Assembly: GCA_964617955.1 (NCBI GenBank)
Contig: CAZTXB010000010.1
Span: 1-64,000 of the forward strand
DNA: 64,000 nucleotides
Source: JABWCE01 sp964617955
Lineage (GTDB): Bacteria; Bacteroidota; Bacteroidia; NS11-12g; UBA9320
Reading direction: 5' to 3'
Position 1 is the stretch's first letter. Each line of letters starts with the position of its first letter. The notes beneath the pieces are model-generated. The model was given only the letters and a program-made list of their open reading frames with translations. It searched no databases and was not told the origin of the DNA. A program made the position numbers and the translations under genes. Shown here piece after piece: positions 8,775 to 18,203 of the stretch.

Positions 8775-10559
8775 TTGGACATAGAACACATTTTAAGAAA
8801 TTTAATCAGGGAGAGTTTTGCCTCACTTTTTAATGAAGATATAGACTCAGAGAGCATAAAACTTGAAGTGACCAATAAGGATCATCGGGGAGACTTGACC
8901 TTTGTGGTGTTTCCATTCTTGAAAATTTCAAAAACAAGTCCTGAGGTAACGGCCGAAAAAATCGGAAATTATGTGGTAAATCATAGCACCGAAATTTCAG
9001 CTTTCAATGTCATCAAAGGTTTCTTAAACTTTGAATTCAATCCTACGCATTGGCTGTCATTTTTAAAAAGGGATGCCGGCAATGCAAACTACGGCAGAAT
9101 TGATTTGGGCAAAGGGAAAAAAGTAATGGTTGAATACTCCTCTCCCAATACCAATAAACCCTTGCATCTCGGCCATGTGCGAAACAATCTGCTGGGGTTT
9201 TCGGTAAGTAAAATATTAGAGTTTGCGGGTTACTCTGTGGTAAAAGCCAATTTGATAAACGACCGAGGCATCCATATTTGTAAAAGCATGCTGGCCTGGT
9301 CGAAGTTAAGAGCGCCCGGCACTGATGAATCACCGGAACAAAGCGGAATGAAGGGTGATCATTTGGTAGGTAAATACTACGTCGAATTTGATAGGCATTA
9401 CAAAACACAAATTGAGGAACTCGTTGTGACTGGCATGCCGGAGGATCAGGCAAAAAAAGAAGCGCCACTGATGAAAGAGGCTCAGAAAATGCTGCTCGAT
9501 TGGGAAGCCAATGAGCCGGCAACCCTAGCCTTATGGAAGAAAATGAATGCCTGGGTGTACGATGGTTTTTCAAAAACCTACGATAGAATGGGGGTTCGAT
9601 TTGATAAATATTATTATGAGAGCAATACCTATCTTTTGGGAAAGGACCTCATTTATGAGGGACTTCAAAAAGGGGTTTTTGAGAGAGAGCACGATGGGAG
9701 TGTATGGATTGACCTGACCTCAGATGGTCTGGACAGGAAAATAGTCTTGAGGGCCGATGGAACTTCCGTTTACATCACGCAGGATATCGGAACTGCCCAG
9801 CTTAAATACGACGATACCGGAATGGATCAATCGGTTTATGTGGTAGGCAATGAGCAAGATTATCATTTCAAAGTTTTAAAGCTCATACTGAAAAAATTGG
9901 GCAAACCCTATGCCGATGGCATTTATCACTTAAGTTATGGAATGGTAGACTTGCCCAGCGGCAAAATGAAAAGCAGGGAAGGGACCGTTGTAGATGCCGA
10001 TGAACTGATGGAATCGATGCATGTAAGCGCGAAAAAAATCACAGAGGAGTTGGGCAAAACAGAAGGAATAGATGCTGAGAGTTTGGAGAATCTTTATGAA
10101 ACCATAGCCATGGGGGCCTTGAAATACTTTTTATTAAAGGTTGATCCTGTAAAGCGAATGTTGTTTAACCCTGAAGAGTCGATTGATTTTCATGGCAATA
10201 CAGGCCCTTTCATTCAATATACGTATGCCAGAATTTGTTCCATACTTAGAAGCGAAAAAGCAAGCACAGAAGTGGATTTAGAGGTTAATCTTCACGAAAC
10301 AGAAAAGGAATTGCTGGAGGTCATATCATTTTTCCCCTCAAGAGTAAGTCAGGCAGCCCTTGACTATGACCCATCTGTCATTGCCAACTACATGTTTGAC
10401 GTGGCCAAATCCTTCAACCGCTTTTACCACGAGTGTTCAATACTGGGCGAGGAAAATCTAAAAATAAAACAAAACCGACTGCATCTTTGCAAGCTCACTT
10501 CAAACACTTTGGTGAACGGCATGGGGCTGCTTGGCATTGCTCTACCCGAGCGCATGTAA
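8775..10559 (+). CDS. argS: arginyl-tRNA synthetase
   Basis: A class I synthetase of 594 aa that charges tRNA-Arg. The N-terminal tRNA-binding domain spans about residues 1-95. The HIGH-type motif HLGH is at 131-134, within YSSPNTNKPLHLGHVRNN, and the KMSKS-type motif is GKMKSREG near 396-403. The C-terminus is the DALR anticodon-binding domain, ending in LGIALPERM. The start is TTG 8775; no in-frame ATG lies nearby and the N-terminus aligns with the family. The next gene begins one base after the stop codon. Confidence 0.95.
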   Translation: MDIEHILRNLIRESFASLFNEDIDSESIKLEVTNKDHRGDLTFVVFPFLKISKTSPEVTAEKIGNYVVNHSTEISAFNVIKGFLNFEFNPTHWLSFLKRDAGNANYGRIDLGKGKKVMVEYSSPNTNKPLHLGHVRNNLLGFSVSKILEFAGYSVVKANLINDRGIHICKSMLAWSKLRAPGTDESPEQSGMKGDHLVGKYYVEFDRHYKTQIEELVVTGMPEDQAKKEAPLMKEAQKMLLDWEANEPATLALWKKMNAWVYDGFSKTYDRMGVRFDKYYYESNTYLLGKDLIYEGLQKGVFEREHDGSVWIDLTSDGLDRKIVLRADGTSVYITQDIGTAQLKYDDTGMDQSVYVVGNEQDYHFKVLKLILKKLGKPYADGIYHLSYGMVDLPSGKMKSREGTVVDADELMESMHVSAKKITEELGKTEGIDAESLENLYETIAMGALKYFLLKVDPVKRMLFNPEESIDFHGNTGPFIQYTYARICSILRSEKASTEVDLEVNLHETEKELLEVISFFPSRVSQAALDYDPSVIANYMFDVAKSFNRFYHECSILGEENLKIKQNRLHLCKLTSNTLVNGMGLLGIALPERM

Positions 10560-10560
10560 T

Positions 10561-10716
10561 ATGTATACCTTGGAAGAAAAAAGCGATTTCTATTTTAATG
10601 AAAGAGGGCTAATGGTGTTTACCGAGGCCTATCATTTAAAAAGGGGCTTCTGTTGCGAGAGTGGATGCAAGCATTGCCCTTTCAATTTTAAGATTCAAAA
10701 AAACCAGGAGAGCTAG
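10561..10716 (+). CDS. DUF5522 family small cysteine-rich protein
   Basis: This 51-aa protein begins at ATG 10561, one base after the argS stop, so it is translationally linked to argS. It contains CCESGCKHCPF, a CC-x3-C-x2-C cluster typical of DUF5522, preceded by the conserved block GLMVFTEAYHLKRG. The cysteines suggest metal or iron-sulfur binding; this is an inference and the family has no established role that I know of. An in-frame extension back to 10531 overlaps argS and is less likely. Confidence 0.8.
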   Translation: MYTLEEKSDFYFNERGLMVFTEAYHLKRGFCCESGCKHCPFNFKIQKNQES

Positions 10717-11087
10717 GATTGGGTCTTATTAAATGCCTTCCCATACCATGACCAAAGCTGAAATTGTTTTAAACCGGCTAAAAAAACATTAAATTAAGAC
10801 CAACTTGCGCCAATTTGTTTAGCTACCAAAGACAGCTGCTTTGCAGCCTTCAAACATTCTGTCCTCTATGAACTTATTCGGGAGTTTAAACATTGCAAAA
10901 CGATATGGTGGCCTATCATGTGCATGTGGTAAACACAAGCGATTTATGCTTTGATCAGCCAACTTAGCTTAAAGAAATAAATCCTAAGAATACTCGTGTC
11001 ATAGCCTTTTAATAGTGATAGATTATTATCAGATAATTTATAGCTTTTGACTTTGAAAAATTCAAAATCTTAGCTTACTTTGTTGTA
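10717..11087. other. intergenic, 371 bp without a gene
   Basis: No convincing open frame on either strand. It contains a small GCTGC-TTT-GCAGC hairpin near 10830-10842 with no U-tract. The last 40 bp carry the promoter of the toxin-antitoxin pair. The rest may be decayed coding sequence but I cannot assign a parent. Confidence 0.3.
11052..11082 (+). promoter_or_regulatory. promoter of the RelE/ParE toxin-antitoxin operon
   Basis: A TTTG at 11052-11055 is separated by 19 bp from TTACTTTG at 11075-11082, close to the Bacteroidota sigma consensus TTTG-N19-TAnnTTTG (one mismatch in the -7 box). The start codon is at 11088. Confidence 0.5.
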
Positions 11088-11294
11088 ATGATTCATAAAA
11101 TAGAAATTGACGATAGCACTGAAACGGGCAAATTGGTTTTGGAATTCCTGAATGGTATTGGAATGGGAAGCGGCAAACTAAATCCTGGTATCAGAAATTT
11201 TTTATTAAACAGCCTTAAAGAGTCAGAACAAGGAAACCTTAAAACGAGCAATGAAGTGTTTACAGAAATTAAGCAATGGCTTCATTCAAAATAA
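11088..11294 (+). CDS. putative antitoxin of a type II toxin-antitoxin pair
   Basis: This 68-aa acidic and polar protein lies upstream of, and overlaps by 19 bp, a RelE/ParE-family toxin gene, the canonical antitoxin-toxin arrangement. I do not recognise its DNA-binding class; no clear ribbon-helix-helix or helix-turn-helix motif stands out. Small antitoxins of this type bind and neutralise the toxin and usually repress their own promoter. The assignment rests on size, order and overlap. Confidence 0.65.
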   Translation: MIHKIEIDDSTETGKLVLEFLNGIGMGSGKLNPGIRNFLLNSLKESEQGNLKTSNEVFTEIKQWLHSK

Positions 11295-11584
11295 AATGGA
11301 CTACCAGAGCCCAAATAAGTTTAAATTTAATTCTTGAGTTTTATATCGATCAAAATGGCAATGCAAATTATAGCCTCGCTTTGCTCAAAGAAATAGAAAA
11401 CGGAATAAACATTTTGATCGATTTTCCCTTAAGCGGCAAATCCATTGGTTTTTTTGATATCCGAGAACTTGTTTTTGAAAGGAATTCTGTTTTTTATCAC
11501 GTTCTGGATAATGAGGTGCATATTCTTCTGATTTGGGATAATCGTCAAAATCCGGATAGCTTGATTAAGCTATTGGCCAACTAA
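11276..11584 (+). CDS. RelE/ParE superfamily toxin
   Basis: This 102-aa protein has the RelE/ParE layout: an N-terminal helix pair (WTTRAQISLNLILEFYID), a central region with the DFPLSGKSIG turn, and C-terminal strands ending IRELVFERNSVFYHV and VHILLIWDNRQNP. The RELV..R...FY pattern matches ParE/RelE members. These toxins either cleave ribosome-bound mRNA or poison gyrase; the sequence alone does not decide which. The overlapping upstream gene is the probable antitoxin. Confidence 0.82.
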   Translation: MASFKIKWTTRAQISLNLILEFYIDQNGNANYSLALLKEIENGINILIDFPLSGKSIGFFDIRELVFERNSVFYHVLDNEVHILLIWDNRQNPDSLIKLLAN

Positions 11585-11909
11585 GGATTTGAAAAATTAA
11601 TCTTAATTATAGAATTTACTTCTACCAAAAAACCTGGTGCTAACTCAGTACCGATTAGCTTTTGCTTGAGCTTGAACTGCTTTCAGTTTGATAAAATAAA
11701 GCCTTAAATTAGAATGATATAACTGGTATCGAAGCAGGGTTTATCCAAAATCAAATGTAAACTCTGGCATGATATTGATAAGCCTGAGCACAATTCTTGC
11801 AAAATTGTGTGTATTTCCTTGTCTGGTATCACTGCGGTCAATTACATAAAAAATACTAACTCATGATTTTAATCACCATTCTCAATCTGCTAATAAATAA
11901 ATTTGCAGT
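11585..11909. other. intergenic, 325 bp, only a promoter at its right end
   Basis: No gene is supported. A possible hairpin (ACAATTCTTGCAAAATTGT) lies near 11791-11809. The right end carries the -7 box of the efflux operon. Confidence 0.3.
11898..11905 (+). promoter_or_regulatory. Bacteroidota -7 box for the efflux operon
   Basis: TAAATTTG, a perfect TAnnTTTG, ends 4 bp before ATG 11910. This placement predicts a leaderless transcript for the adaptor-permease-ATPase operon. Confidence 0.45.
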
Positions 11910-12989
11910 ATGCATAAGTCGCTCATCTATGTGTTTTTCATCCTGCTCATGGCATGTGGTTCGAAAACACAAAAAATCAAACCCGATGTTGAATCCATCT
12001 CTGAGTCGGTTTACGCCTCAGGTTTGCTTAAGAGCAAAAACCAATACTCGGCCTTTGCCCAAGCCAATGGTATCATTCGGGAGGTATTTGTAACGGAAGG
12101 CGACTCGGTATCCATCGGAACCCCTTTGTTAGCAATTGCCAACCAATCCCAGAAATTAAACAAAGAAAATGCCGAATTGGCTGCAGGCTATGCCGATTTT
12201 GTGGCCAATGAAGGTAAATTGAACGAGGCGAGGTCTTTAATTGAGGTGAATGCGAGCAAATTGAAGTTGGATTCTGCCCTTTATTTCCGTCAAAAGTTAC
12301 TTTGGAAACAGGGCATCGGTACTTTGGTAGAATTGGAACAACGGGAACTGGCCTATAAAAGTTCGAAAAGCGTATACCAATCGTCGCTCATAAAATACAA
12401 CGACTTAAAACGACAGCTATCTTTTAATTCGGCACAAGCCAGAAAAAACCTCTCTATTGCGAGCAATTTGGAACAGGATTTTATTGTGAGAAGCGAGATC
12501 AATGGAAGGGTTTATTCTCTCAGCAAAGAAAAGGGTGAAATGGTAACGTCTCAAACACCCCTCGCCATTATAGGAGATGGCAGCCACTTTATCCTCGAAA
12601 TGAAAATTGATGAGTTCGACATCGTAAAAATTAAAAAAGGCTTAAAGGTTTTGGTAACGCTCGAAAGTTACAAGGGCAGGGTATATGAAGCCAGGATTTC
12701 CAAAATTAACCCAATTTTGAACGAAAGGAGTAAAACGCTGGATGTAGAAGCGGAATTTATTACGGTACCACCGGTTTTATATCCCAACATCAGCTTTGAG
12801 GCAAATATTATTATACAGGCAAAGGACAATGTGCTGCTCATCCCAAGGGAATATTTGGTGAATGACTCCTTCGTTATGAAAGCCGATGGCAAAAAAATAC
12901 CCGTGATCACCGGACTAAAGGATTATCAGAAAATTGAAATTATTTCAGGATTGAATAAAGGCGATGAAATCATCAAACCAAAGGAATGA
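11910..12989 (+). CDS. HlyD/RND-type periplasmic adaptor lipoprotein of an ABC exporter
   Basis: This 359-aa protein opens with a lipoprotein signal and lipobox (FFILLMAC), placing it in the periplasm anchored by lipid. The body has the membrane-fusion-protein layout: half a lipoyl-like barrel (GIIREVFVTEGDSVSIGTPL), a long alpha-helical hairpin at about residues 85-190, the second half-barrel (INGRVYSLSKEKGEMV), then beta-barrel and membrane-proximal domains. The following permease gene overlaps by 4 bp and an ATPase gene follows, so this is the adaptor of a MacAB-like or DevBCA-like exporter. No TolC-type outer-membrane gene is present. Substrate unknown. Confidence 0.85.
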   Translation: MHKSLIYVFFILLMACGSKTQKIKPDVESISESVYASGLLKSKNQYSAFAQANGIIREVFVTEGDSVSIGTPLLAIANQSQKLNKENAELAAGYADFVANEGKLNEARSLIEVNASKLKLDSALYFRQKLLWKQGIGTLVELEQRELAYKSSKSVYQSSLIKYNDLKRQLSFNSAQARKNLSIASNLEQDFIVRSEINGRVYSLSKEKGEMVTSQTPLAIIGDGSHFILEMKIDEFDIVKIKKGLKVLVTLESYKGRVYEARISKINPILNERSKTLDVEAEFITVPPVLYPNISFEANIIIQAKDNVLLIPREYLVNDSFVMKADGKKIPVITGLKDYQKIEIISGLNKGDEIIKPKE

Positions 12990-14245
12990 AATACAAGCTT
13001 CTGATTAACATTTCCAAGTTCTTACTTTTGGCACGTTTCAAACAAACCTTGGTCGCGGCCATTGGGGTAACCTTTAGCATCACCATGTTTATAACCTTGT
13101 TGAGTTTTATGTCGGGATTAAATGATATGCTCGACAGTTTAATCATTAACAGAACTCCACACATACGTCTGTACAATGAGATAAAACCAAACAAGAGCCA
13201 ACCCGTAAACGAAGCCCCGGAGTATAAAAGAGGTCATAATTTTATTCATTCGGTGAAGCCTAAGAACGAAAAAGCTGAAATTTATAACAATGCAGCCATT
13301 ATTAAGGCTTTAAAACAAGACGAGAGGGTGCTGGGAATTGCTCCTAAAATTACTGCACAGGTTTTTTACAATGTAGGCGCTACTGACATTACGGGTATAA
13401 TTAATGGGATAGACGTTGAAGAAGAAAATCGGCTGTTTCTCTTTAAAGATTATGTTACTGAGGGTCAATTCATCGATTTGAAAAACACCCCCAACAGCAT
13501 TGTTTTGGGTAAAGGTGCTGCCGAAAAAATGCTTTCCAATGTTGGCGACATCATACAGGTTACCACCTCTCAAGGAGAACGGCTTCAGCTTAAGGTGGTT
13601 GGGTTCTTTCAATCCGGTTTGCAGGATATTGATAAAGTGCATAGTTATGCCTCGATCCTTACCACACAAAAGTTGCTTGGGGAGTCAAACAGCTATGTTA
13701 CCGATATTCAAGTGAAATTAAAAGATATTAAACTCGCTCCTGAGTTGGCGGCCTATTACGCTAAGCTCTTCGATGTGGATGCCATCGATATTCAAACCGC
13801 CAATTCGCAATTTGAAACAGGAAATTCGGTACGGACCCTCATTTCCTATGCCGTTGGCATTACCCTTCTCATTGTCGCAGGCTTTGGCATCTATAATATT
13901 TTAAACATGATGATTTATGAAAAAATGGATTCCATCGCCATTCTGAAAGCCACGGGGTTTTCTGGGAAAGATGTCAACCGCATTTTTATTTTTATTGCCT
14001 TGAGCATTGGCATATTTGGAGGGGTGTTTGGCTTGTTGTTTGGTTTTGGTCTTTCCAGCATTATCGATCAGATTCCCTTCAATACAGCCGCCTTGCCTAC
14101 AATTAAAACATTTCCAATCCATTACAATCCCAAATTTTATTTAATTGGGGGTATTTTTTCACTCATCACCACCTATTTTGCTGGATATTTTCCTTCAAGA
14201 AAGGCCAGTAAGATAGACCCGGTTATTATTATCAGAGGAAAATAA
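12986..14245 (+). CDS. ABC transporter permease, MacB/FtsX type
   Basis: This 419-aa membrane protein has one N-terminal transmembrane segment, a large extracytoplasmic domain of about 230 residues (MacB periplasmic core) and three C-terminal transmembrane helices forming the FtsX domain, with the typical ILKATGFSGKDVNRIF coupling helix between the first two. It overlaps the adaptor gene by 4 bp and is followed one base later by the ATPase gene, so all three are translationally coupled. Family members export peptides, macrolides or lipoproteins by mechanotransmission rather than classical alternating access. Confidence 0.88.
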   Translation: MKYKLLINISKFLLLARFKQTLVAAIGVTFSITMFITLLSFMSGLNDMLDSLIINRTPHIRLYNEIKPNKSQPVNEAPEYKRGHNFIHSVKPKNEKAEIYNNAAIIKALKQDERVLGIAPKITAQVFYNVGATDITGIINGIDVEEENRLFLFKDYVTEGQFIDLKNTPNSIVLGKGAAEKMLSNVGDIIQVTTSQGERLQLKVVGFFQSGLQDIDKVHSYASILTTQKLLGESNSYVTDIQVKLKDIKLAPELAAYYAKLFDVDAIDIQTANSQFETGNSVRTLISYAVGITLLIVAGFGIYNILNMMIYEKMDSIAILKATGFSGKDVNRIFIFIALSIGIFGGVFGLLFGFGLSSIIDQIPFNTAALPTIKTFPIHYNPKFYLIGGIFSLITTYFAGYFPSRKASKIDPVIIIRGK

Positions 14246-14246
14246 T

Positions 14247-14927
14247 ATGTCGGAAATTATTCTTGAGGCCAACAGCATTTCAAAATCGTTTCACGACCCG
14301 GTTACCGTAAAGGTTTTGAAGGATATCACTTTTTCAATCCGCAGTGGCGAATTCGTTTCGGTAATTGGCAAATCCGGCTGCGGAAAATCTACTTTGCTTT
14401 ATATTCTCTCCACCATGGATACTGACTATGAAGGCGAATTAACAATTTCCGGACAAAGGATGAGGGGTAAAAAGGAAGCGGAATTAGCAAGGGTGAGAAA
14501 TGAAAAAATTGGTTTCGTATTCCAGTTTCACTACTTGCTTAATGAATTTTCGGTATTGAAAAACGTTATGCTTCCGGGACTAAAATTAGACCTCTTGAGT
14601 GCTTCCGAAATTGAGGACAGGGCCTATCATAAACTTAAAATATTAGGCATAGAAAGCGAGGCTCATAAAATGCCCAATCAATTATCGGGTGGTCAAAAAC
14701 AAAGGGTAGCTATAGCCAGAGCACTTATTAATGACCCCATCATTATTATGGGTGATGAGCCTACGGGGAACCTCGATAAAAAAAACAGTGAAATTGTTTT
14801 TGATATTTTCAAGGAGCTCTCTGAGGTTTACAATCAATCCCTGCTTATTGTAACACACGACACAGAGTTTGCCGAAAGAACCAACCGCATTATAGAAATG
14901 GAAGATGGGAGAATCATTAAAATGTAG
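14247..14927 (+). CDS. ABC transporter ATP-binding protein, MacB/LolD type
   Basis: A 226-aa ATPase with Walker A GKSGCGKST at residues 41-49, Q-loop in FVFQFHYLL, signature LSGGQKQR from residue 146, Walker B IIIMGDEPTGNLD and switch His in VTHD. The sequence is typical of the LolD/MacB-type energisers that pair with FtsX-fold permeases, matching the gene just upstream. It closes the three-gene exporter operon. No clear intrinsic terminator is seen in the 53 bp before the convergent peptidase gene. Confidence 0.9.
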   Translation: MSEIILEANSISKSFHDPVTVKVLKDITFSIRSGEFVSVIGKSGCGKSTLLYILSTMDTDYEGELTISGQRMRGKKEAELARVRNEKIGFVFQFHYLLNEFSVLKNVMLPGLKLDLLSASEIEDRAYHKLKILGIESEAHKMPNQLSGGQKQRVAIARALINDPIIIMGDEPTGNLDKKNSEIVFDIFKELSEVYNQSLLIVTHDTEFAERTNRIIEMEDGRIIKM

Positions 14928-14980
14928 CTTTGGACTTGGTTTAGATTATTTGAATCCAGGCTCACCTTAACTCCTCAGGC

Positions 14981-16183
14981 TTATTCAATGCCCATTTTCT
15001 TTTTTAGCTCTTTAGAAATAGAGTCTTTATGAACCATTATGTCGGTAGTTTTATACCTTATATAAGCCTCTGAGGCAAATAAATAACCATCGCAATCGTT
15101 GCTTTTTGCTCCCCATGAGTTTTTTACCCTGTAGTAATTTTTGCCGTTCTGGTCAGTATAAATACCCACAATATGCATTCCATGGTCATCGGTGGTTTGG
15201 TAATTATCAAACGCCAATTGCCGGCTTTGCTGGGTAATTACCCTCTCAAGACAAGGTGCATCGAAAGCCGTACCCGATTTATCAGCACCGGCATTGTTAA
15301 AATATTTACTGTCGCTGCCTTTCTTAATGATGGCCGTATCGTCCTCGGGCACTATAGCCAAACCATTTTTAAATGAAAAGCCTTTTTCAGAAACATCTGT
15401 AGCCCAGGCCACCGTGAAACCCTTTTTTAAAGAACTGTTTACAATGTCCATCATTTCATCCAATGGCACATTATAAATCGATTGACTCGCCCAATTGTCC
15501 TCAACCTCCAACACAAATTTTTCATAAAACGGATGATGTGTAAAGGAGCCAAGGTATACATAATCTTCCATTTTTAATCCCAGGGAAGTGGCGAATTCTT
15601 TGGGGGTATATTTTTTTCCCTGATAAGTAAAATTTTCAGGAACGGCGCCTAAGTAAGCATCAACCACAGATGAAAAGGCTTTTTTCCAGCTGGGTGTGAT
15701 GGTTTTTTGCGGATTCTCCGTCACTGTTTTTACCATGCCGGTGAGCATGGCCTCCAACTCACTGTGGTTGTGTTTTTCCGTGCCATAATTAAGTCCGGCA
15801 TAAACCTCTTCGGGCATAATGCCATGTTTTTGAATAACATAGGGGATGTCATGAAAGGCTCCGCCCTGACCAAAATTCGATTTTCCATGCATACGAACGT
15901 ACTTTTCGGCCTTATCAATATAGGCATTTCTGACCACAAACATCTCACTGAGGTTGTGTTTGCCCTTGCCCATTCTTATGAGCTCTGATTCAAAGAATGA
16001 AAGCGCCGAAAAGCTCCAACAGGTGCCTGTGCTGCTCTGATCCTGAACAGGCGTAGCATCTAAATTTAAGACTTTGGTAAACAGATATCCCCCTCCTTTT
16101 TTATTTCGAAGGGTATCCTGTGCTCTGATTTGAGAACATAAAGAGAAACAGATTAAGCCGGAGAGAACTAATGATTTTCGCAT
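14981..16183 (-). CDS. secreted C1 family (papain-like, bleomycin-hydrolase-type) cysteine peptidase
   Basis: I chose ATG 16183, which starts a signal peptide (MRKSLVLSGLICFSLCSQIR), rather than the upstream in-frame start at 16204. The mature enzyme has the papain triad: the QxxxxGxCWSF box (Gln49, Cys55), the catalytic His in DHGMHIVGI, and Asn in YRVKNSWG. At about 400 aa with the late His and Asn it matches the bleomycin hydrolase/aminopeptidase C branch. The signal peptide makes it periplasmic or outer-membrane-associated, whereas classic PepC is cytoplasmic. No T9SS domain is seen at the C-terminus. The gene is convergent with the exporter operon and divergent from moaA. Confidence 0.85.
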   Translation of the reverse strand: MRKSLVLSGLICFSLCSQIRAQDTLRNKKGGGYLFTKVLNLDATPVQDQSSTGTCWSFSALSFFESELIRMGKGKHNLSEMFVVRNAYIDKAEKYVRMHGKSNFGQGGAFHDIPYVIQKHGIMPEEVYAGLNYGTEKHNHSELEAMLTGMVKTVTENPQKTITPSWKKAFSSVVDAYLGAVPENFTYQGKKYTPKEFATSLGLKMEDYVYLGSFTHHPFYEKFVLEVEDNWASQSIYNVPLDEMMDIVNSSLKKGFTVAWATDVSEKGFSFKNGLAIVPEDDTAIIKKGSDSKYFNNAGADKSGTAFDAPCLERVITQQSRQLAFDNYQTTDDHGMHIVGIYTDQNGKNYYRVKNSWGAKSNDCDGYLFASEAYIRYKTTDIMVHKDSISKELKKKMGIE

Positions 16184-16279
16184 TTTTAAATTTTCGACAA
16201 ACATAAAATAATTAGTTTTTCAAGAAAGAGAGTTTTAGACCAATAATGGATAGAAAAGGTTAAAGTGAAGCCATTGTTG

Positions 16280-16287
16280 TACCTTTG
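16280..16287 (+). promoter_or_regulatory. Bacteroidota -7 box for moaA
   Basis: TACCTTTG, a perfect TAnnTTTG, lies 19 bp before the TTG start at 16307. It supports initiation at this TTG; the ATG at 16296 is out of frame and stops within seven codons. Confidence 0.5.
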
Positions 16288-16306
16288 ATTCTGAAATGGT
16301 CGAAGT

Positions 16307-17305
16307 TTGCTTTTAGAAAAAGAAAAAATTGAAGTACCACCTGATTTATTGACAGACACTTTCGGCCGGGTGCATGACTATTTGCGCATTTCACTAACCG
16401 ATCGTTGCAATTTGCGGTGTACTTATTGCATGCCCAGCGAAAAGATGAATTTTGCCAAAAATTCATCCTTGATGAACACAGAGGAGATCATCACAATAGC
16501 TTCAGTTTTTGTTCATTTAGGCGTTAAAAAAATCAGACTTACCGGAGGAGAACCTTTAGTGAGAAAAGACGCCGGGTCCATCATCGAAGGATTAAGTCGC
16601 TTGCCTGTGGAGCTCACCTTAACTACCAATGCTACCAAAACCCACAATTTTGTGGAAGTCTTCAAAAAGGCCGGCATCGCCTCCATCAATGTGAGTCTGG
16701 ATACACTCAAGGAGGAAAAGTTTTTTAAAATTACCCGCCGTCCCGACTTTAACCTCGTGTGGAATAACATCCTGGAATTGGTGCGGCAAGGTTTTCATAT
16801 TAAACTGAATATGGTGGCTATGGAGGGGGTAAATGACGACGAGATTATTGATTTTGTATGCCTGACAAAGTTGCTCCCCATTCATATTCGCTTCATTGAA
16901 TTTATGCCCTTTCCGGGCAATGATTGGAGAAGGGAAAGGGTTTTAACTTACATCGAAATGCTTGAAAAACTCGAAGAGCGTTTTGACGTAGAAAAATTGC
17001 ATGATGAAAAGCATTCCACAGCCAAAAAATACAAGGTACGTGGTTATGAAGGTACTTTTGCATTCATCAATACGGTCACCCTTCCGTTCTGTGGCGATTG
17101 CAACCGGTTAAGATTGACGGCGGACGGCAAAATGAAGAATTGCCTGTTTTCAAAGGGTGAGTTTGATTTGTTAACACCCTTGCGTCAAGGTTTGGACATT
17201 GATCACTTGATTAAAGCGTGTTTAATGGAGAAAAAGGCTCAAACCGGAGGTCAGGATTTTTCAATACCAACCCAAAACCGGAGTATGATTGCTATAGGAG
17301 GATAA
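16307..17305 (+). CDS. moaA: GTP 3',8-cyclase (molybdenum cofactor biosynthesis protein A)
   Basis: A 332-aa radical SAM enzyme making the first molybdopterin intermediate from GTP. The N-terminal SAM cluster motif is CNLRCTYC (Cys34, 38, 41). The C-terminal substrate-binding cluster is Cys262, Cys265 and Cys279 in FCGDCNRLRLTADGKMKNCLF-type sequence, and the protein ends in the catalytic GG tail. Start is TTG. No moaC or other moa genes are adjacent, so the pathway is split in this genome. Its product points to molybdoenzymes elsewhere in the genome. Confidence 0.95.
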   Translation: MLLEKEKIEVPPDLLTDTFGRVHDYLRISLTDRCNLRCTYCMPSEKMNFAKNSSLMNTEEIITIASVFVHLGVKKIRLTGGEPLVRKDAGSIIEGLSRLPVELTLTTNATKTHNFVEVFKKAGIASINVSLDTLKEEKFFKITRRPDFNLVWNNILELVRQGFHIKLNMVAMEGVNDDEIIDFVCLTKLLPIHIRFIEFMPFPGNDWRRERVLTYIEMLEKLEERFDVEKLHDEKHSTAKKYKVRGYEGTFAFINTVTLPFCGDCNRLRLTADGKMKNCLFSKGEFDLLTPLRQGLDIDHLIKACLMEKKAQTGGQDFSIPTQNRSMIAIGG

Positions 17306-17314
17306 TATGGACTA

Positions 17315-18193
17315 TCAGCCGGTTTCCTGAATAAGAGAGATAAAATTTCCAATGAATTTACGCTCTCTTAAATTGTATTGATCCCCGTCGACCATTACAT
17401 GTACCACTAAATTTTCGAGCGATATGGGACTGCCTTCCGGAATGTCGGCAATGTTTGAATGTCTGATTTTATGCCCGTCGATAATAATGACGCAACCGCT
17501 GCCAATGGCTTCAAAATAATTTCCCTCTTTAATGATTAAGCCGGTATCCTCTCCTAAACCCAAACCAATACACATGGGGTTGCAGCCTACTGCCTGGGCC
17601 AAACGGCCAAACCTACCCCTTTTTTCGAAATGGGAATCGATAATTACATTTTGAATAAAGGCCAAACCTGTTGTAATTTTTACTTCGCCTTTCAGGTGAG
17701 CCGTCGTACTGTTGCCTTGATATATCATGGTATTGCTCATTGCCATAGCTCCTGCACTTGTGCCGGCAACTACAAACTCTTCGTGTTCGTAGCGCTCATG
17801 AATAATAGCCATCAATTCCGTTCCACCCAGCAAGGTGGTAAGTCGAAGCTGATTACCGCCAGAAAACATGACCCCATCGCAGGCCCTAATCCGCTCCAAA
17901 AATTCAGGGGTATCGGCATCCTCTCTGCTTTTAATGTGAATAACGCCCACATTGTCGCAACCAATTTTTCCAAAAGCCTGTATATAATTGTCACCGACTT
18001 CTTCAGGAATAGAGGAGGCGGTAGTAATCACCTCGATATGAGAATGCGTGTCGCCAATTTCGCCAACAATGCGTGTAAGAATACCCAACTCAAAAAAATT
18101 GGCGTTGTTTTTATGGATTAAATCAGGCAACTCTTCATTGCCTTTATCTTCCGCACCTCCAATTGAAATTAATTTTCCCTTCGGTATCATCAT
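17315..18193 (-). CDS. cphB: cyanophycinase
   Basis: A 292-aa S51-family serine peptidase. It contains the nucleophile elbow AGTSAGAM with Ser146, the upstream MFSGGNQLRL loop and the downstream VIIDSHFEKRGRFGRL block, all characteristic of cyanophycinase. It hydrolyses cyanophycin (poly-Asp with Arg side chains) to beta-Asp-Arg dipeptides. There is no signal peptide, as expected for intracellular granule turnover. It is divergent from the cyanophycin synthetase gene across a 217-bp gap. No isoaspartyl dipeptidase gene lies nearby to finish the breakdown. Two adjacent ATGs (18193 and 18190) could both serve as the start. Confidence 0.92.
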   Translation of the reverse strand: MMIPKGKLISIGGAEDKGNEELPDLIHKNNANFFELGILTRIVGEIGDTHSHIEVITTASSIPEEVGDNYIQAFGKIGCDNVGVIHIKSREDADTPEFLERIRACDGVMFSGGNQLRLTTLLGGTELMAIIHERYEHEEFVVAGTSAGAMAMSNTMIYQGNSTTAHLKGEVKITTGLAFIQNVIIDSHFEKRGRFGRLAQAVGCNPMCIGLGLGEDTGLIIKEGNYFEAIGSGCVIIIDGHKIRHSNIADIPEGSPISLENLVVHVMVDGDQYNLRERKFIGNFISLIQETG

Positions 18194-18203
18194 TAAGTGG
18201 GTT

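Noticed and set aside
9043..9573. Long minus-strand frame of 176 codons inside argS
   Set aside because: Shadow frame over a conserved synthetase; no recognisable protein.
10717..11087. Possible gene remnants in the gap after the DUF5522 gene
   Set aside because: Short broken frames without similarity to any family I recognise; kept only as an unassigned gap.
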